Source: Planctomycetota bacterium
GTDB lineage: Bacteria; Planctomycetota; MHYJ01; JACQXL01; JAVHLO01
Reading direction: 5' to 3'
DNA length: 9,088 nucleotides
Assembly (NCBI GenBank): GCA_031082105.1
Contig: JAVHLO010000118.1
Span: 1-9,088 of the forward strand
The notes under the pieces are model-generated. The model had not been told where the DNA came from. It was given only the letters and a program-made list of their open reading frames with translations, and made no database searches. This document shows positions 5,917 to 9,088 of this stretch, piece after piece (position 1 is the stretch's first letter; each line of letters begins with the position of its first letter). Position numbers and translations under genes: made by a program.

Positions 5917-7374
5917 GTGAATGTAATCGGCGATGGCATCACATTCGACGACGTCCTTCTCGTCCCCCAGCGGTCCGAGGTCGTGCCCGTCGACGTGGAC
6001 ACGAGCACGCTCCTCACAAAGAACATCCCGCTCCGCATCCCGATAGTCTCGGCGGCGATGGATACCGTAACCGAGGCGCAGCTTGCGATCGCCCTGGCCC
6101 AGGAGGGCGGGATCGGGATAATCCACAGGAACCTGACCGTCGAGGCGCAGGCGAGAGAGGTCTTCAAGGTGAAACGGTCCGCCAACGGCGTCATAATGGA
6201 CCCCATCTGCCTGCCTCCAGGCGCGACGGTCGGCAAGGCGCGCAGCATAATGGCCGAACACAACATCTCCGGCATCCCCATCGTGAATTCCGCCGGAAAG
6301 CTGGTCGGCATCCTCACCAACAGAGACCTGCGCTTCCAGCGGGGCGACAACGAACCCGTCTCGGACGTCATGACGAGGGAGCACCTTGTCACCGCGCCGA
6401 TCGGCACGACGCTCGATGAGGCAAGGCAGATACTGCACCGGAAGAAGGTGGAAAAACTCCTGCTGGTCGGCGCAGATTTCCGGCTGCAGGGGCTGATCAC
6501 GATAAAGGACATCAACAAGCTGGAGAGCTTCCCGAACGCGTGCAGGGACAGTCGAGGCCGGCTCCGGGTCGGCGCCGCGGTGGGCGTGAACGACATCGCG
6601 CGCGTCGAGAAGCTGGTCGAGAGCGAGGTGGACGTCGTCGTCGTCGATACCGCCCACGGTCACTCGGCCAACGTCATCAACTCGGTCCGGGAGATCAAGA
6701 AGAAGTTCAAGATAGACGTCATCGCCGGCAACGTGGCAACGGGCGACGCGGTGAAGCAGCTCATCGCGGCCGGCGCAGACGGCGTGAAGGTCGGGATCGG
6801 GCCCGGGGCGATCTGCACGACCCGGATCGTCGCCGGGGTTGGGGTCCCGCAACTGACCGCCATAAGCGACTGCGCCGCCGCGGCCGCGAAACACCGTGTG
6901 TCGGTGATCGCGGACGGCGGCATCCGGTACTCCGGCGACATCACCAAGGCCATCGCCGCAGGCGCGCATGCGGTGATGATCGGGTCTTTGTTCGCCGGCC
7001 TTACGGAAAGCCCCGGCGAGACGATCATGTTCCAGGGGCGCTACTACAAGTCGTACCGCGGCATGGGCTCCATCGGAGCCATGGTGATGGGGTCGAAGGA
7101 CAGGTACGGCCAGGCGACCGTCAGCGAATCGAAGAAACTCGTACCGGAAGGGGTCGAGGGGCGGGTGCCGTTCAAGGGGCCGCTCGCGAACTTTGTGTAT
7201 CAGCTCGTGGGCGGCCTGCGGGCCGGCATGGGCTATGTCGGCGCGCGCAACGTCGCCGGCCTCCGCACGAAGGCGAAGTTCATGCGCATCTCCGGCGCCG
7301 CCCTGCGGGAAAGCCACCCGCACGACATATTCATCACCAAGGAGTCGTCTAACTACTGGGGAGAAGCGCTCTAG
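5917..7374 (+). CDS. guaB: IMP dehydrogenase
   Basis: Cytoplasmic, NAD-dependent oxidation of IMP to XMP, the committed step of guanine nucleotide synthesis. The 485 residues match bacterial GuaB (about 490). The TIM-barrel start carries GITFDDVLLVPQRSEV (7-22) and PIVSAAMDTVTE (42-53). Two CBS domains (about 90-205) interrupt the barrel, with SGIPIVNSAGKLVGILTNRD (118-137) in the first. The active-site loop is GIGPGAICTTR (293-303) with catalytic Cys300; Ala298 stands where many members have Ser. ADGGIRYSGDITKAIAAGA (332-350), RGMGSIGAM (381-389) and the flap Arg396-Tyr397 (DRYGQ) complete the active site. The start is GTG at 5917 with GGAG nine bases upstream, matching the usual N-terminus; no ATG suits. 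It is divergent from the glycan genes and transcribed from the promoter near 5726. No known riboswitch was recognised in the leader. Confidence 0.98.
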   Translation: MNVIGDGITFDDVLLVPQRSEVVPVDVDTSTLLTKNIPLRIPIVSAAMDTVTEAQLAIALAQEGGIGIIHRNLTVEAQAREVFKVKRSANGVIMDPICLPPGATVGKARSIMAEHNISGIPIVNSAGKLVGILTNRDLRFQRGDNEPVSDVMTREHLVTAPIGTTLDEARQILHRKKVEKLLLVGADFRLQGLITIKDINKLESFPNACRDSRGRLRVGAAVGVNDIARVEKLVESEVDVVVVDTAHGHSANVINSVREIKKKFKIDVIAGNVATGDAVKQLIAAGADGVKVGIGPGAICTTRIVAGVGVPQLTAISDCAAAAAKHRVSVIADGGIRYSGDITKAIAAGAHAVMIGSLFAGLTESPGETIMFQGRYYKSYRGMGSIGAMVMGSKDRYGQATVSESKKLVPEGVEGRVPFKGPLANFVYQLVGGLRAGMGYVGARNVAGLRTKAKFMRISGAALRESHPHDIFITKESSNYWGEAL

Positions 7375-7431
7375 ATTTCGGATTGTGGATTTGCGATTGC
7401 GGATTTGCGGTTTCGGATTGCGGACTTGTGG
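7375..7431. repeat. Degenerate 14-base tandem repeat, four units (ATTTCGGATTGCGG type)
   Basis: Units are ATTTCGGATTGTGG (7375-7388), ATTTGCGATTGCGG (7389-7402), ATTTGCGGTTTCGG (7403-7416) and a 15-base variant (7417-7431). It begins immediately after the guaB stop and ends 14 bases before the next ATG. Its complement, read in one frame, gives the NPQSAIRN-like peptides often mis-annotated at protein ends in uncultured bacteria. No terminator is seen here, so the two flanking genes may be co-transcribed. Confidence 0.85.
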
Positions 7432-7445
7432 AGATTCTTGGCGCC

Positions 7446-8849
7446 ATGAAGGACATATCTCTCTCGAAGCGTTTCGTTCTGGCGGCGATTCTCCTTTGCA
7501 CGGCCTGTATCGGCGGCGCCTGGGCCGCCGACGGCACGGTCGGCGCGTGCACGCGCAAGGATGAGTTCCAGAAGAAGCAGGAGACGGTCGACAAGCTCGT
7601 CGTGCAACTTACGTCCGCTAAGAGCGAAGCGAAGGCAAAGGCGATCGCCGCGGAGATCGCCAAGAAACACGGGACGAGCGAGATCGAGAACCTCATCCGG
7701 TACCGCGAACCGCAGATGAAGCTCGTCTTCGTAGAGCTGCTGAAGGCCAAGGCGTGGCCGATCCGGGGCAGGGCGCTCTACGGCCTGAAAATGGTCGGCG
7801 ATGAGAGCGTCATCAAGAACGTGCTCGACATGATGAACGACAAGGAAATCCCCGTCCGCGAGATGGCAGTGAATACGCTCTCCCACATCGGCAACGCCGA
7901 CGCGGTCAAGGGGCTCGAGAAGTGCAAAGAGAAGGAGAAGGACCCGAACATCCTCGCCTCGATCGAGGCCGCGCTGAAAGTGCTCGGCCAGGAACAGAAA
8001 CCGTACGCGGAATACAAGGGAGGCAAAAAATGGGAGGAGAAGCTCATCGGCCCGGACGGCGCGAAGCGGGTCGAGTACGCGTGGGGTTGGAAGGGCGAAC
8101 CGCTGTTCAACGACTACGACGGTAAGGCCTACGACCTGCCCGAGGCCACAACCTTCTGCTACCCGATCAGCTCGTACAAGACCGACCTCTTCGCCTCCTA
8201 CCCCCGCAACTCGTTCGCGGCCGGCGGCAATCACGCGGCAGAGGACTGCGCGTGGTTCCGAGAGGGTTGCTCCTACTACGCGATCGCCGACGGCGTCGTC
8301 CGCATGGTCCAGGGCGCGGGCGGGGATTGGGGCTTCCTCGTTCTCATCGAACACAAGCTCCCTGGCGGCGAGTACATCGTCTCGCTGTACGGCCATTCGG
8401 CCTGGGACTTGCTCGTCAAGCCCGGCGACATGGTCAAGGCCGGCCAGAAGATCGCCACCCAGGGGCTTTCGTGCAGCGTCGAGAACGGCGGCTACGGTTC
8501 GCACATCCATTTCGGGCTCGGCGACGGGCCGTACAGGCGGCCGAAGAAGTGCTCGAAGGGCGACACGTACAAGTACAAGGACGCGGAGGGCAAGGAAGTC
8601 AGCGGCAAGATCGTCCGGTTCGGCTATTCCACCACGGAAACGGACGGCTACAGCTTCCCGAAGATGACGGCCGTCGTGGAGACCCCGGACGGCAAGACGC
8701 AGGAGGTCGTGATGGAGGACGAGCCGCTCCAGGACCAGATCGCCTGGAACCAACCCTACGTGGAGAAGTGCAAGGGCTGGCTTAACCCCGAGAAGTTCCT
8801 GCCCGAGCGCGTCGAACCGAAGAAGCCGGACGGGAAGAAGCGGAAGTAG
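7446..8849 (+). CDS. Secreted HEAT-repeat / M23 (LytM-type) peptidase-domain protein
   Basis: A probable periplasmic or surface cell-wall enzyme of 467 residues. A signal peptide is clear: Lys8-Arg9, a hydrophobic stretch 10-25 and a likely cleavage after AWA (25-27). A charged helical segment (about 38-80) is followed by three HEAT-like helical repeats (about 78-181). The M23 domain (about 255-360) keeps the zinc ligands: His263 and Asp267 (HAAED), His317 (YGH) and His353/His355 in HIHFG. VKPGDMVKAGQKIATQG (324-340) is the typical M23 beta-hairpin. A Lys/Pro-rich tail ends the protein. I chose the ATG at 7446 because it starts the signal peptide; an in-frame ATG at 7383 lies in the tandem repeat. 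GGAG sits 12 bases upstream, rather far. Eight cysteines remain after cleavage, which may form disulfides. M23 proteins cut peptidoglycan peptides; the substrate here is unproven. Confidence 0.88.
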   Translation: MKDISLSKRFVLAAILLCTACIGGAWAADGTVGACTRKDEFQKKQETVDKLVVQLTSAKSEAKAKAIAAEIAKKHGTSEIENLIRYREPQMKLVFVELLKAKAWPIRGRALYGLKMVGDESVIKNVLDMMNDKEIPVREMAVNTLSHIGNADAVKGLEKCKEKEKDPNILASIEAALKVLGQEQKPYAEYKGGKKWEEKLIGPDGAKRVEYAWGWKGEPLFNDYDGKAYDLPEATTFCYPISSYKTDLFASYPRNSFAAGGNHAAEDCAWFREGCSYYAIADGVVRMVQGAGGDWGFLVLIEHKLPGGEYIVSLYGHSAWDLLVKPGDMVKAGQKIATQGLSCSVENGGYGSHIHFGLGDGPYRRPKKCSKGDTYKYKDAEGKEVSGKIVRFGYSTTETDGYSFPKMTAVVETPDGKTQEVVMEDEPLQDQIAWNQPYVEKCKGWLNPEKFLPERVEPKKPDGKKRK

Positions 8850-8864
8850 CGCGGACCGCGCGCG

Positions 8865-8977
8865 TAAGTGCGTGCGCGCGTGTGTGCGAGCGAGCGTGAG
8901 TGCGTGCGAGCGAGCGTGAGTGCGTGTGTGGGTGAAGGGGTGAACGGGTGGACGGGTGACTGGCGGGCGGAACAGTG
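8865..8977. repeat. Low-complexity GTGCG/GAGCG tract with a 20-base tandem duplication
   Basis: The 20-base unit GCGAGCGAGCGTGAGTGCGT is repeated exactly at 8886-8905 and 8906-8925. A strict alternating purine-pyrimidine run of 21 bases (8868-8888) precedes it and GGGTGAA/GGGTGGAC-like words (8930-8960) follow. Near-identical words GCGCGGACCGCGCGCG (8849-8864) and GCGCGACCGCGCGCG (8978-8992) flank the tract. No convincing gene is seen from 8850 to the window end. Confidence 0.8.
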
Positions 8978-9037
8978 GCGCGACCGCGCGCGAATCCGAG
9001 CCGCGACTACAAGGGAGTGTGCAGGTTCGGAGTTCGA

Positions 9038-9054
9038 CGCCGCCCGTGGCGGCG
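9038..9054 (+). other. GC-rich stem-loop near the window end, possible weak terminator
   Basis: CGCCGCC (9038-9044) pairs with GGCGGCG (9048-9054) around a CGT loop, followed by GTTCTT. The T tract is too weak to call a firm intrinsic terminator. It could equally be part of another repeat element. Confidence 0.3.
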
Positions 9055-9088
9055 GTTCTTGCGGCGCATGGCAGGATGTTGATGGAAC

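Noticed and set aside
5887..7323. Long open frame on the minus strand opposite guaB
   Set aside because: It is antisense to a certain IMP dehydrogenase. Its Asp/Arg/His/Val-rich translation has no domain, and it results from the GC-rich codon use of guaB.
7491..7508. Lipoprotein signal (lipobox) around Cys21 of the HEAT/M23 protein
   Set aside because: CTAC has Cys instead of Leu/Val/Ile at -3, whereas the AWA-A site a few residues later is a good signal peptidase I site.
7371..8753. Long open frame on the minus strand opposite the HEAT/M23 gene
   Set aside because: It is a shadow of a gene with signal peptide and intact zinc motifs. Its C-terminus is simply the translated tandem repeat.
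8886..8925. Possible CRISPR array
   Set aside because: Only two directly abutting 20-base copies with no spacers; this is a tandem duplication in low-complexity sequence.
9076..9088. Start of a further gene at the right edge (ATG TTG ATG GAA)
   Set aside because: Too few codons before the window ends and no clear ribosome binding site.

Overview
The window looks like a piece of a GC-rich genome from an uncultured bacterium. Its gaps are filled with several unrelated families of short palindromic or tandem repeats: copies resembling the TTGGAGTGCGGCGG hairpin, the TTTCGCGGGAATGAC element, ATTTCGGATTG-type tandem units, CTCGCTACTCG-type palindromes and CACAGAG-type palindromes. From memory, mixtures like this are frequent in Planctomycetes, Verrucomicrobia, Lentisphaerae and related candidate phyla. 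The placement is an inference with low confidence, because no rRNA or other taxonomic marker is present.

Left part (1-5331, minus strand): a surface-glycan gene set read right to left. The order is a DegT/DnrJ/EryC1/StrS sugar aminotransferase (4183-5331), an NAD-dependent sugar epimerase/dehydratase that follows one base later (3150-4181), a WecD-like GNAT acetyltransferase (2272-3048), a NeuB-family sugar-acid synthase with a C-terminal SAF domain (1075-2088), and an asparagine-synthetase-like amidotransferase cut by the window edge (1-1033). Together they fit the making of an N-acylated amino sugar or nonulosonic acid (sialic, legionaminic or pseudaminic acid type) for a capsule, lipopolysaccharide or glycosylated protein. 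The exact sugar cannot be read from the sequence. Two of the gaps inside this gene set contain palindromic repeats.

Middle (5332-5916): a divergent intergenic region of about 585 bases. Its left half is a mosaic of repeat elements, including two inverted 30-base copies whose hairpin stems covary. Its right half holds a convincing sigma-70-type promoter, a strong Shine-Dalgarno sequence and a small reading frame interrupted by an in-frame TAG, just upstream of guaB. This small frame is the most interesting unexplained signal in the window.

Right part (5917-8849, plus strand): guaB (IMP dehydrogenase, 485 residues, two CBS domains), then a degenerate 14-base tandem repeat, then a secreted protein that joins HEAT-like repeats to an M23 (LytM-type) zinc peptidase domain. 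The last 239 bases are non-coding, with low-complexity alternating purine-pyrimidine sequence, a 20-base tandem duplication and a small hairpin.
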